A stretch of 64,000 nt of DNA, from the NCBI GenBank assembly GCA_000474255.1, contig BATO01000012.1:1-64000 (forward strand), read 5' to 3'. Below, piece after piece: positions 54,685 to 62,544 of the stretch; the first letter of the stretch is position 1; every line of letters begins with the position of its first letter. This DNA comes from Aquipseudomonas alcaligenes MRY13-0052 (lineage in GTDB: Bacteria > Pseudomonadota > Gammaproteobacteria > Pseudomonadales > Pseudomonadaceae). Below the pieces are notes generated by a model. The model searched no databases and had not been told where the DNA came from. It worked only from the letters and a program-made list of their open reading frames with translations. The position numbers were made by a program, and so were the translations under genes.

Positions 54685-56829
54685 TCAGCCGATCTCGCGG
54701 CGGAAGGGCGGCAGCGCGTTGAGAATCGCCTTGCCATAACGCTGGGTGACGACCCGTCGGTCGAGCAGGGTGATGGTGCCGCGATCGGATTCCGTGCGCA
54801 GCAGGCGACCGCAGGCCTGCACCAGGCGCAACGAGGCGTCGGGCACGGCGATCTCCATGAAGGGGTTGCCGCCGCGCGCCTCGATCCATTCCGACAGCGC
54901 GGCTTCCACCGGGTCGTCGGGCACGGCGAAGGGGATCTTGGCGATCACCACGTGCTCGCAGTAGGCGCCGGGCAGGTCGACGCCCTCGGCGAAGCTGGCC
55001 AGGCCGAACAGCACGCTGGTCTCGCCGTCGTCCACCCGCTGCTTGTGCTTGTTCAGGGTTTCCTGCTTGGACAGGTTGCCCTGGATCAGCACGCGCTTGC
55101 GCCAGTCGCGGTCGAGGCCGTCGAAGACGTCCTGCATCTGCTTGCGCGAGGCGTAGAGCACCAGGGTGCCGCGCGAGCCTTCGACCAGCTGCGGCAGGTC
55201 GCGGATGATCGCCGCGGTGTGGGCGGCGGCATCGCGCGGGTCGGCCTTGAGGTCCGGCACCTTGAGCACGCCGGCATCGGCGTGGTGGAAGGGGCTGGGC
55301 ACCACGGCGGTGACGGCCTTCTTCGGCAGGCCGGCGCGCATGCGGTAGCGGTCGAAGGTGCCGAGCGCGGTGAGGGTCGCGGAGGTCACCAGGGCGCCGT
55401 AGGCGACGTTCCACAGGTTCCGCCGCAGGGTCTCGGCGGCGAGGATCGGGCTGGCGTTGACTTCGATGTCGTAGGCCGAACCGAACTCGGCCAGGGTCAG
55501 CCAGCGCGCCATGGGCGGGCTTTCTTCCGGGTCTTCGGCGGTGAAGGCGGTCCACAGCTCCCAGTTGCCCTGGGCACGCGTTTGCAGGCTGCCGAACAGC
55601 GGGTACCACTCCTCGGCCTGGTGGCTGGCGATGCCGACGCCGGCCTCCCCGTCCATGGCTTCCTTGAGCAGTTCGGTGAGCCGGGTGAAGACGTCGTTGA
55701 GCTTGGCGAAGCCCTTCTTCAGCTCGATGCCCATTTCGATCAGGTGCTCGGGCACCACGCCGGCCTCGAAGCGGTGGCGCGGGCGCTCGCGGCCCTCCAT
55801 GTCTTCGCCGGCACGGAAGTCGGCGACCTCCTCGCAGGCGGTGAACATGAACTGCTGCTGGGTGCGGATTTCCCGCGCCAGTTCCGGCACGTTCTCGATC
55901 AGGCGGCCCAGGTCGCCCGGCAGCGGGTGCTGGGCGAGGAGCTTGGTGAGGTTCTTGGCCACCGTCTCCAGCCAGTCGGCGGTGGAGCGCAGGCGGGTGA
56001 AATGGGCGAAGTGGCCGATGGCCTTGTCCGGCAGGTGGTGGCCTTCGTCGAACACATAGAGGGTTTCGCGCGGGTCCGGCAGCACCGCGCCGCCGCCCAG
56101 GGCCAGGTCGGCGAGGACCATGTCGTGGTTGGTGACGATCACGTCCACCTTGGTCATGCCCTCGCGCGCCTTATAGAAGGCGCACTGCTGGAAGTTGGGG
56201 CAATGGCGCTTGGTGCACTGGCTGTGGTCGGTGGTGACGCGGGCCCAGTCCTGGTCCTCGATGGCCTCGGGCCAGGAGTCGCGGTCACCGTCCCAGCGGT
56301 TGCCGGCGAGCTTCTCGATCATCTGGTTGAGCAGCTTCTGGCCGCTCTCGTCGACGTCGATGCGGAAGCCTTCATCGGCGAACAGCTGGGCGGTGGCGTT
56401 CTGCGCCTGGCCGTCCTGCAGCAGCATGTCGAGCTTGGACAGGCACAGGTAGCGGCCGCGCCCCTTGGCCAGGGCGAAGCTGAAGTTGAGACCGCTGTTG
56501 CGGATCAGGTCGGGCAGGTCCTTGTGGACGATCTGCTCCTGCAGCGCCACCGTGGCGGTGGCGATCACCAGGCGCTTGCCGGCGGCCTTGGCCGAGGGGA
56601 TGGCCGCCAGGCTGTAGGCGACCGTCTTGCCGGTGCCGGTGCCCGCCTCCACCGCGACAACGGCGGGCTCGCCATCGCGATGGCCTTCGTCGTCGGTCTT
56701 GATGGCACCCAGCACCTTGGCCACTTCGGCGATCATCAGGCGCTGGCCATAGCGGGCCTTGAGCCCCTTGGCTTCGAGAAAACGGGAGTAGGCGCCCTGG
56801 ATCTGGGACTTGAGTTCGGTGCTGAGCAT
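54685..56829 (-). CDS. dinG: ATP-dependent DNA helicase DinG
   Basis: 714 residues, typical for DinG. Walker A GTGTGKT at about 63-69, a Cys cluster around CTKRHCPNFQQC for the 4Fe-4S cluster, the DEAH-box variant DEGH in VFDEGHHLPDKA and the C-terminal helicase motif QACGRLLRTESDRGTI are visible. It is an XPD-related 5'-3' helicase that removes R-loops and unwinds DNA during repair and replication-transcription conflicts. In E. coli it is LexA-controlled; I did not see a clear LexA box here. Confidence 0.95.
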   Translation of the reverse strand: MLSTELKSQIQGAYSRFLEAKGLKARYGQRLMIAEVAKVLGAIKTDDEGHRDGEPAVVAVEAGTGTGKTVAYSLAAIPSAKAAGKRLVIATATVALQEQIVHKDLPDLIRNSGLNFSFALAKGRGRYLCLSKLDMLLQDGQAQNATAQLFADEGFRIDVDESGQKLLNQMIEKLAGNRWDGDRDSWPEAIEDQDWARVTTDHSQCTKRHCPNFQQCAFYKAREGMTKVDVIVTNHDMVLADLALGGGAVLPDPRETLYVFDEGHHLPDKAIGHFAHFTRLRSTADWLETVAKNLTKLLAQHPLPGDLGRLIENVPELAREIRTQQQFMFTACEEVADFRAGEDMEGRERPRHRFEAGVVPEHLIEMGIELKKGFAKLNDVFTRLTELLKEAMDGEAGVGIASHQAEEWYPLFGSLQTRAQGNWELWTAFTAEDPEESPPMARWLTLAEFGSAYDIEVNASPILAAETLRRNLWNVAYGALVTSATLTALGTFDRYRMRAGLPKKAVTAVVPSPFHHADAGVLKVPDLKADPRDAAAHTAAIIRDLPQLVEGSRGTLVLYASRKQMQDVFDGLDRDWRKRVLIQGNLSKQETLNKHKQRVDDGETSVLFGLASFAEGVDLPGAYCEHVVIAKIPFAVPDDPVEAALSEWIEARGGNPFMEIAVPDASLRLVQACGRLLRTESDRGTITLLDRRVVTQRYGKAILNALPPFRREIG

Positions 56830-56919
56830 GGATTCTTGCGGGCGCGAAAGGCTGGATAAATTTTCAGTACTTTAACAGGGCGGCTATCATAGCGCGCCTT
56901 GTTTCCGACTGGAGAAAAC

Positions 56920-57387
56920 CCGATGACGCCCTTCGCCGCCCTCTACGCCGTCCACGTCCTCGCCGCCCTGGTGTGGGTCGGCGGCATGTTCTTCGCGTGG
57001 ATGGTGCTGCGCCCCGCCGCCGTCCAGGCGCTCGATGCGCCGGCACGGCTGAAGCTGTGGGTGGAGGTGTTCCGCCGCTTCTTCCTCTGGGTCTGGGTGG
57101 CGGTGGTGCTGCTACCGGTGAGCGGCGTGGGGATGATGCACATGCGCTTCGCCGGCTTCGACGGTGCGCCGCGCTACGTGCACATCATGATGGGCCTGTA
57201 CATCGCCATGCTGGCGCTGTTCCTGCGGGTCAACGCACTGCAGCTGCCCGAGCTGCGCCGCGCCGTGGCCGCCGAGGATTGGCCGGCAGGCGGTGCGGTA
57301 CTGGCCCGCATCCGCCGCCTGGTGGGCAGCAACCTGCTGCTGGGTTTGTTCCTGATAGCGATCGCTGCGGCGCGCCCGAATTTCTAA
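56920..57387 (+). CDS. CopD-family membrane protein
   Basis: 155 residues from the ATG at 56920, with GGAG nine bases upstream. Four hydrophobic spans; the start LYAVHVLAALVWVGGMFFAWM with the conserved His-x-x-x-x-x-x-WVGG pattern is typical of CopD-like proteins. Some relatives take part in copper handling, others have no known role. The stop codon lies inside the left end of the inverted-repeat element that follows. Confidence 0.82.
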   Translation, partial: PMTPFAALYAVHVLAALVWVGGMFFAWMVLRPAAVQALDAPARLKLWVEVFRRFFLWVWVAVVLLPVSGVGMMHMRFAGFDGAPRYVHIMMGLYIAMLALFLRVNALQLPELRRAVAAEDWPAGGAVLARIRRLVGSNLLLGLFLIAIAAARPNF

Positions 57388-57506
57388 AAACTATCTGCGT
57401 TGCCATTGCTGCGTTAAAAACAGGCTCAACGTGCTCATTTACACTGCGTAAACTGCGCTTTTCGCCTGTTTTTGCCTTGCACTGACGGCCTCGCCTACGT
57501 TTTTAG
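57384..57506. repeat. 123-bp MITE-like inverted-repeat element
   Basis: Its ends are CTAAAAAC (57384-57391) and GTTTTTAG (57499-57506), perfect inverted repeats. A second inverted pair, AAAAACAGGC and GCCTGTTTTT, lies inside (about 57416-57425 and 57465-57474). The composition is much more A+T-rich than the flanks. From memory, similar sequences recur in many Pseudomonas genomes between convergent genes. It could serve as a bidirectional terminator here. Confidence 0.6.
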
Positions 57507-57544
57507 AGGTGCCCGAGGACGCGGCACAGCGATTCTTCAAGCTT

Positions 57545-58309
57545 TTACTGGATACGCACCACATCGAGCTGGCCGGCAGCCCCCGCGCTGCCCGGCTGGC
57601 CAGGTTGCCCCGGGCGGCCCTTGGCGCCGGCAGCGGTGCGGTAGAACAGGCAACCCTTGGCGGAACCGCCACTGCCCGCCGCGCCGGCTTCACCCGCCGG
57701 GCCACCGGCACCGCCTTCCAGGCGCACCTTCACCTGCTCGACAGGGAAGTCCGTCGGCACTTCCAGGCGGATATGGCCACCCGCGCCGCCAGCCTGGCCG
57801 TCACCGCCGTTCTGGCCGTCATAGCCACGGCTGGCACTGCCCCAGAGGCAGCCGCCGGCATCGCCATCGGCACCGGCGAGCCCGCTGTAGCCTGGCGTTC
57901 CGATGCCACCGCGGACATCCAGGGTGATCTCGTCCACCCGCACCTGCTCCAGGCGCAGGCTCAGGTCGCGCCCGGCGCTGGCGCCTTTCTTCATGCTGCC
58001 GGCCGCGCCGGATGCGGTGATGTGACCACCGGTGCCAATCTCACCCTGGCGCACCACCAGGCTGAAGGGCTGGTCGGACGGGGCGATGCCGATGCGCGCG
58101 TCGCGACCCATCACCAGCTCGCCAATGCGCAGCTCGGTGACGCTGGCCGGGATCACCAGGGTGCCGTAATCGTTGACCACCACGCGGTCGAGGCTGAGGG
58201 AGCCGACCCGGGCCGGCAGTTTGAGCAGGCTGTTGGCATCGACGCTGACGCCGCTTTCGGCCAGGACGACAGGGCTGGCCAGCAGGGCCAGCAGGCAGTA
58301 CTTACGCAT
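57545..58309 (-). CDS. Secreted collagen-like protein
   Basis: 254 residues from the ATG at 58309 (MRKYCLLALLASPVVLA, a signal peptide cleaved after about residue 17). Residues about 18-135 are a non-repetitive beta-rich domain. From about 135 to 250 the chain is dominated by Gly-X-Y-like triplets with interruptions (GYSGLAGADGDAGG, GGAGGPAGEAGAAG and GRPGQPGQPGSAG). Three Cys are in the repeat part. Collagen-like bacterial proteins are usually surface or secreted; the exact role is unknown. Its start overlaps the DUF1145 gene by 8 bp. Confidence 0.85.
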   Translation of the reverse strand: MRKYCLLALLASPVVLAESGVSVDANSLLKLPARVGSLSLDRVVVNDYGTLVIPASVTELRIGELVMGRDARIGIAPSDQPFSLVVRQGEIGTGGHITASGAAGSMKKGASAGRDLSLRLEQVRVDEITLDVRGGIGTPGYSGLAGADGDAGGCLWGSASRGYDGQNGGDGQAGGAGGHIRLEVPTDFPVEQVKVRLEGGAGGPAGEAGAAGSGGSAKGCLFYRTAAGAKGRPGQPGQPGSAGAAGQLDVVRIQ

Positions 58310-58577
58310 GTTCGCGGCCTCCCTGGGAACGGGGCAGGCCGAGCAGGTGGAAGACGCCGAACAGCAGCAGTTGCAGGCGGTCGTTCCAGGGGCGCGGGCG
58401 AGCGCGCAGCTGGCTGTTGCACACCACCAGTTCCAGCAGGTGCAGGCCGAGCACCAGGGCGGCGACGGCGTTGAGCAGTGACGCGAATGGTCGGGCAAAC
58501 GGTTCGATCAGATTGGCCAGCACCGCCAGCCAGAACACCAGGGCAACCAGCTTGCCCACCCCCAGGAAAAGTTTCAT
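58302..58577 (-). CDS. DUF1145 small membrane protein
   Basis: 91 residues with three hydrophobic segments (about 8-25, 30-52 and 66-80). LFLGVGKLVALVFWLAVLANL and NDRLQLLLFGVFHLL match the DUF1145 family of inner-membrane proteins without a known function. It is translationally coupled to the collagen-like gene downstream (8-bp overlap), which is an unexplained pairing. Confidence 0.82.
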   Translation of the reverse strand: MKLFLGVGKLVALVFWLAVLANLIEPFARPFASLLNAVAALVLGLHLLELVVCNSQLRARPRPWNDRLQLLLFGVFHLLGLPRSQGGREHA

Positions 58578-58643
58578 GCCACCCCCCTCTGTTTTTTTAG
58601 TCCGCCGACCTTACTCCTCGTCATCGTCGCTGCCAAATGGCGG

Positions 58644-58672
58644 GCAGAAAGAAGGGGCCACGAGGGCCCCTT
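58644..58672 (-). terminator. Intrinsic terminator of the first OmpA/calcium-repeat gene
   Basis: On the minus strand AAGGGGCC-CTCGT-GGCCCCTT is followed by CTTTCT, 19 bp after the stop codon at 58691. Confidence 0.85.
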
Positions 58673-58690
58673 CGGTGTTGCACCGGGTGT

Positions 58691-59428
58691 TCAGCGAGCG
58701 ACGTGGATCTCCACGCGGCGGTTCTGCGCGCGCCCGGAATCCGTGCCGTTGTCCGCCACCGGCTGGCTTTCGCCCTGCCCTTCGGTGGTGACCTTGTCCG
58801 CCGGGACGCCCTGGCTGATGAGGTAATCCGCCGCACTCCTGGCACGCCGTTCCGAAAGCCCCTGGTTATAGGTATCGGAACCGACGCTGTCGGTGTGCCC
58901 CACGACCTTGACGCTGACCATGGCGGCCCCCGTCAGGCGTGTAGCGACATCATTCAGCTGTGTCTTCGCGTCACTGGTGAGCTCGGCGGAGTCGAAGGCG
59001 AACAGCACCTTGCCCTGGTCGCTGAGCACGATGACTTCGCTCTGCGGTGCGGGAGCCGGAGGAATGGGCTCCTCGGCCTTGACCACGGCCGGGTAGGTCT
59101 TCTGCGGACAGCCATTGTGGTTGACCTGGGTCCCGGCTGGAGTATTGGGGCACGTATCACGGCGGTCGAAGACCCCGTCACCGTCCTCGTCGCCATCCTG
59201 GGCGTAACAGATCAGACCGCCGACGATGGCACCTGCAACGGCGCCTCCACCAGCCCAAGCGGAACTCTCGATAGCGCCCAGCCCACCGCCGGCCAGACCG
59301 CCAATCGCACTGCAAAGAGGCCAGTTCCCCTGGTTGAGCGGCGCGTCGCCCGTACTGGACGTCGAGGCGCAACCCGAGAGAACACTGCCGACCAGAAGAA
59401 GTAGAGCAGCCCGTGAGAAGGTTCTCAT
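58691..59428 (-). CDS. OmpA-family lipoprotein with a glycine zipper and calcium-type repeat (distal copy)
   Basis: 245 residues. Signal ends VLSGC (Cys at about residue 20). A glycine-zipper (GGLAGGGLGAIESSAWAGGG) is followed by a thrombospondin type 3-like calcium-binding repeat (DGDEDGDGVFDRRDTCPNTP), then the OmpA peptidoglycan-binding domain with GHTDSVGSDTYNQGLSERRA and GRAQNRRVEIHV. It is a tandem paralogue of the next gene upstream (60227) with the same domain order. The 5' leader can fold into a hairpin that covers its ribosome-binding site. Confidence 0.92.
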   Translation of the reverse strand: MRTFSRAALLLLVGSVLSGCASTSSTGDAPLNQGNWPLCSAIGGLAGGGLGAIESSAWAGGGAVAGAIVGGLICYAQDGDEDGDGVFDRRDTCPNTPAGTQVNHNGCPQKTYPAVVKAEEPIPPAPAPQSEVIVLSDQGKVLFAFDSAELTSDAKTQLNDVATRLTGAAMVSVKVVGHTDSVGSDTYNQGLSERRARSAADYLISQGVPADKVTTEGQGESQPVADNGTDSGRAQNRRVEIHVAR

Positions 59429-59438
59429 GGTGAGGGAT

Positions 59439-59475
59439 CTCCTGTGTCACCGGTCCCATACCGGTAACACAGGAG
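59439..59475 (-). promoter_or_regulatory. Leader hairpin that sequesters the ribosome-binding site of the distal OmpA gene
   Basis: CTCCTGTGTCACCGGT (59439-59454) and its near-perfect complement (59460-59475) pair at 15 of 16 positions around a 5-base loop. On the minus-strand mRNA the 3' arm ends in ACACAGGAG, which contains the only good Shine-Dalgarno sequence, ten bases before the ATG at 59428. Folding would block translation. The upstream arm begins with the motif GTCTTTACTCC. Confidence 0.7.
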
Positions 59476-59528
59476 TAAAGACCCGCCCGTCACGGCGCAC
59501 AAGCCGCGCGCCGCAACGGCTGCGGGAT

Positions 59529-60227
59529 TCAGCGGTCGATAAGGATTTCCACCCTGCGGTTCAGCGCGCGGCCGTCGGCCGTGCCGTTGTCAGCGACCGG
59601 CTGGCTTTCGCCCGCACCACTGACGCCGGCGATGCTGCCCTTGGGTATGCCGGTCGAGACCAGGTAGTCCGTCACGGAATGGGCGCGCTTCTCGGAGAGT
59701 TTCTGGTTGTAGCTGTCGCTGCCGACGCTGTCGGTGTGACCGGTGATGGTCAGCTTGGCGGTCGGGGCCTCGTTGCGCAGGCGGCTGGCGATGGTGTCCA
59801 GCTTGGCCTTGTCGGCCGGGTCCAGCGCGGCGGAGTCGAAGGCGAACAGCAGGTCACGGACGACGATGGTCTCGTCCTCGACCACCACCACTTCCTCGAC
59901 CTCTTCCACTACGGCAGGCTCGGGCGGGCAGCCGTTCGCATCCACCTGCACGCCCGGCGGAGTGCCCGGGCACTTGTCGCGACTGTCAGGCACGCCATCG
60001 CCATCCTCGTCGCCATCGCCATGGACCCAGCAGTAGCCGGCGGCCATGCCGCCGCCGAGCAGCGCCCCCCAACCCGCCCAGGAACTGCTTTCAATCGCAC
60101 CCAACGCTGCACCGCCTACACCGCCTACTGCTGCACACTTGGGCCAGTCGGTCTTCTGCAGGCCGGCGCAACCGGTCAGCAGGGTCGACACAAGTAGCAA
60201 GGGTATTGCTGTCCTTGTGATGCTCAT
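59529..60227 (-). CDS. OmpA-family lipoprotein with a glycine zipper and calcium-type repeat (proximal copy)
   Basis: 232 residues from the ATG at 60227 (MSITRTAIP), eight bases after GAGGAG; the ATG two codons earlier is too close to the ribosome-binding site. Signal ends LLTGC. The domain order equals that of the copy at 58691: glycine zipper (ALGAIESSSWAGWGALLGGG), calcium-type repeat (DGDEDGDGVPDSRDKCPGTP), OmpA domain (GHTDSVGSDSYNQKLSEKRA). The paralogues share long runs of identity, so the duplication is recent or under strong constraint. Confidence 0.92.
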   Translation of the reverse strand: MSITRTAIPLLLVSTLLTGCAGLQKTDWPKCAAVGGVGGAALGAIESSSWAGWGALLGGGMAAGYCWVHGDGDEDGDGVPDSRDKCPGTPPGVQVDANGCPPEPAVVEEVEEVVVVEDETIVVRDLLFAFDSAALDPADKAKLDTIASRLRNEAPTAKLTITGHTDSVGSDSYNQKLSEKRAHSVTDYLVSTGIPKGSIAGVSGAGESQPVADNGTADGRALNRRVEILIDR

Positions 60228-60237
60228 ATGCATGTCT

Positions 60238-60283
60238 CCTCGTGATATCGGCCTTTGGAAACCGATAACCTGGGAGTAAAGAC
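60238..60283 (-). promoter_or_regulatory. Related leader hairpin of the proximal OmpA gene
   Basis: On the minus strand the leader has GTCTTTACTCC (60283-60273), then TTATCGG facing CCGATAT, and ends in GAGGAG just before the ATG at 60227. The CTCC near the 5' side can pair with the GGAG of the ribosome-binding site. The stem is weaker than at 59439-59475 but the order of elements is the same. Confidence 0.5.
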
Positions 60284-60361
60284 GGGTGATTAAAAAACCG
60301 CCAGCACTAGGCCAGCAGCGGGCGGCAGGCTAGTCTTCGCAAACTTGTCCGAGGATTTTCG

Positions 60362-60859
60362 ATGACTGCCAGCTTCTCCTCCCGCACCCCGCAACAGGCC
60401 CTCGCCGCCCTGCTCGACCGCTATGCACCGGCCCGCCTGCTGCTGGTGGGCAACTCACCGCTCCCGGCCCTGGAGGCCTTCGCCAGCGCCCACCCCGACA
60501 GCCAGGTGGTGCAGGTGCCCGCCGGCCCGCTGCCGGCCGAACAGGCGGCGCAACGCTTCGACCTGGCGCTGGTCGCCGACTGCCTGGAACACCTGCCCAA
60601 GCGCACCGCCCTGGAGCTGCTGGGCGGCATCCGCAACCTCAACGCCAGCCGCATCGCCGTGCTGGTGGACCTCGGCGCCTGCGACTGGACCGACACCGAC
60701 TTCTTCGCCCTGGCATTGCAGGCCACCGAACGCTTCCAGCGCGATGACCAGGTGCTCAGCCTGTTCACCTACGACCTGCGCGAATACAAGCAGGTGCCCG
60801 ATTGGCTGAATGCGAAGTTCTGGGCCAACCCCGAGAACTTCGGCAAGTACTGGTGGTGA
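60362..60859 (+). CDS. DUF6231-type conserved protein, Rossmann-like
   Basis: 165 residues, soluble. [18 protein letters not shown] and [24 protein letters not shown] look like the first strand/loop and the post-motif region of a degenerate SAM-dependent methyltransferase fold, but the usual GxGxG glycine motif is absent. I do not know a function. It is followed 4 bp later by the YchJ-like gene. Confidence 0.7.
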   Translation: MTASFSSRTPQQALAALLDRYAPARLLLVGNSPLPALEAFASAHPDSQVVQVPAGPLPAEQAAQRFDLALVADCLEHLPKRTALELLGGIRNLNASRIAVLVDLGACDWTDTDFFALALQATERFQRDDQVLSLFTYDLREYKQVPDWLNAKFWANPENFGKYWW

Positions 60860-60863
60860 TGCC

Positions 60864-61334
60864 ATGAGCGCAAGCACATGCCCCTGCGGCAGCGGCAACC
60901 TCCTCGACCTGTGCTGCGGCCGTCACCACGGCGGCCACCCCGCCCCCAGCGCCGAGGCGCTGATGCGTTCGCGCTACAGCGCCTATGTGCTGGGCCTGGT
61001 GGACTACCTGGTGGAGACTACCCTCCCCGCCCAGCGCGAGGGCCTGGACCGCGAGGCGATGAAGGCCTGGAGCCTGCAGAGCACCTGGCTGGGCCTGGAG
61101 GTGGAAGCCTTCGAGCTGCTGGGCGGCAAGCCCGAGCACGCACTGGTCACCTTCGTCGCCCGCTGGCACGACCAGGCCGGCGAGCACAGCCACCGCGAGC
61201 GTTCGTCCTTCGTGCAGAACGACGGGCGCTGGTACTTCATCGACCCGACCGTGGAAACCAAGGCGGGGCGCAACGACCCCTGCATCTGCGGCAGCGGGCA
61301 GAAATTCAAGAAATGCTGTGCGGGGTACCTCTGA
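60864..61334 (+). CDS. YchJ-family protein (UPF0225) with two SEC-C motifs
   Basis: 156 residues from the ATG at 60864. An N-terminal SEC-C zinc motif ([14 protein letters not shown], about residues 6-19), a central YchJ domain ([21 protein letters not shown]) and a C-terminal SEC-C motif ([16 protein letters not shown], about 138-153). SEC-C motifs bind zinc and often mediate contact with SecB or ribosomes. Function of YchJ is not known. Confidence 0.92.
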   Translation: MSASTCPCGSGNLLDLCCGRHHGGHPAPSAEALMRSRYSAYVLGLVDYLVETTLPAQREGLDREAMKAWSLQSTWLGLEVEAFELLGGKPEHALVTFVARWHDQAGEHSHRERSSFVQNDGRWYFIDPTVETKAGRNDPCICGSGQKFKKCCAGYL

Positions 61335-61385
61335 CCGAGCGCCCCGCCCCGGAAGGATTCGCCAACCGACAACAAGGAGATGTCC

Positions 61386-62480
61386 ATGCGCATGCGCACC
61401 CTGCTCGTCCCGCTTCTCGCGGGCCTCGCCGGCCTCGCCCAGGCTGCTGAAGTCCAGGTCAGCCTGGGCAGCCAGGAACGGGTCACCCGCCTGTTCGCCT
61501 ACCCCAACAACTGCAACGTCATCTGTTACCGCGACTGGACCCTGGAGCAAACCGTCGAGCATTACCTCGGGCAGAGCCTGAAGCGCGATGGCATCGCCGG
61601 CGGCCAGGTCAAGGTAGGCCGCGACGACAAGGGCCTCTATGCCCGCTTCAGCGGCGTGCCCGCCGACTACGGCGTGCCCCTGGTGCAACTGCTGGACAAC
61701 GGCGACCTCGCCTACAAGGGCGCCAGCCAGCTCAACAGCGACGGCAAGTGGCAGTACAGCTGGTACCTCTTCCTGCCCCTGGGCATGGCCCTGGAGAACC
61801 GCCGCAGCATCGAGCTGCTGCACTTCCCGCCGGACTATTCCCTGACCAAGGCCCAGGACTATCTGGAGTCGGCCACCACCGATCGCTGGGCCGACCTGCT
61901 GGTGCAGAACGGTGTCGCCACCGACGACACACCCGGCTACCAGACCATCATCGACATCGCCCCCATCGCCGCCCCCGCCAGCGCCGGCAGCGACCTGGAA
62001 GGCGTCTACAGCTACTTCACCCCCTACCAGACGCGCATGGTCGAGCAGCTCACCAAAGGCAAGCCGGCGCTGCCGATGGTGGCCTTCGGCGGCCCGGTGC
62101 GCAGCTGGATCAAGCAGCAGTACGGCACCACCATCGGCGTGCTCGGCCTCGGCACCATCAGCCCCACGCCCGAACAGAAGGTGTCGGTGCTGGGCAGCAA
62201 CCACCCCAGCTACATCTGGTACGCCGCCGACCCGGAAAACTACGACGGCGACCAGGCCAAGGCCGACGCCACCGGGCTCAAGGTGATGGGGCAGGACCTC
62301 TCCGCCGCCTGCTGGCAAGCCGGCATGGGCAAGGACCATTCCGCCAACCCGAGCAGCACCCTGGATAGCTGCAAGCAGAAGTGGCAGGTGACCGACAAGG
62401 TGCAGACCTGCGAGCTGTTCTACACCTCCATCCGCAAGCTGGACGCGGACAAGGCCAAGGAGAAGTGCACGGCCTCCTGA
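61386..62480 (+). CDS. Secreted protein of unknown function
   Basis: 364 residues from the ATG at 61386, which has AAGGAG six bases before it; the ATG at 61380 overlaps that site. The signal peptide ends about LAQAAE (residue 20). The mature protein has six Cys, including NNCNVICYRDW near the start and CKQKW and CELF near the end, suggesting disulphides and a periplasmic location. Segments GVLGLGTISPTPEQKVSVLGSNHPSYIWYA and YSWYLFLPLGMALENRR are striking but match no family I know. Confidence 0.78.
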   Translation: MRMRTLLVPLLAGLAGLAQAAEVQVSLGSQERVTRLFAYPNNCNVICYRDWTLEQTVEHYLGQSLKRDGIAGGQVKVGRDDKGLYARFSGVPADYGVPLVQLLDNGDLAYKGASQLNSDGKWQYSWYLFLPLGMALENRRSIELLHFPPDYSLTKAQDYLESATTDRWADLLVQNGVATDDTPGYQTIIDIAPIAAPASAGSDLEGVYSYFTPYQTRMVEQLTKGKPALPMVAFGGPVRSWIKQQYGTTIGVLGLGTISPTPEQKVSVLGSNHPSYIWYAADPENYDGDQAKADATGLKVMGQDLSAACWQAGMGKDHSANPSSTLDSCKQKWQVTDKVQTCELFYTSIRKLDADKAKEKCTAS

Positions 62481-62506
62481 AGCGCCGCCGCTCCTTCGCA
62501 CCAATG

Positions 62507-62532
62507 AAAAGCCCGCCGATCGGCGGGCTTTT
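62507..62532. terminator. Bidirectional intrinsic terminator
   Basis: AAAAGCCCGCCG-AT-CGGCGGGCTTTT is perfectly symmetrical with T-runs on both strands. It separates the convergent genes ending at 62480 and 62545 and can serve both. Confidence 0.92.
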
Positions 62533-62544
62533 CACATCAGGCAC

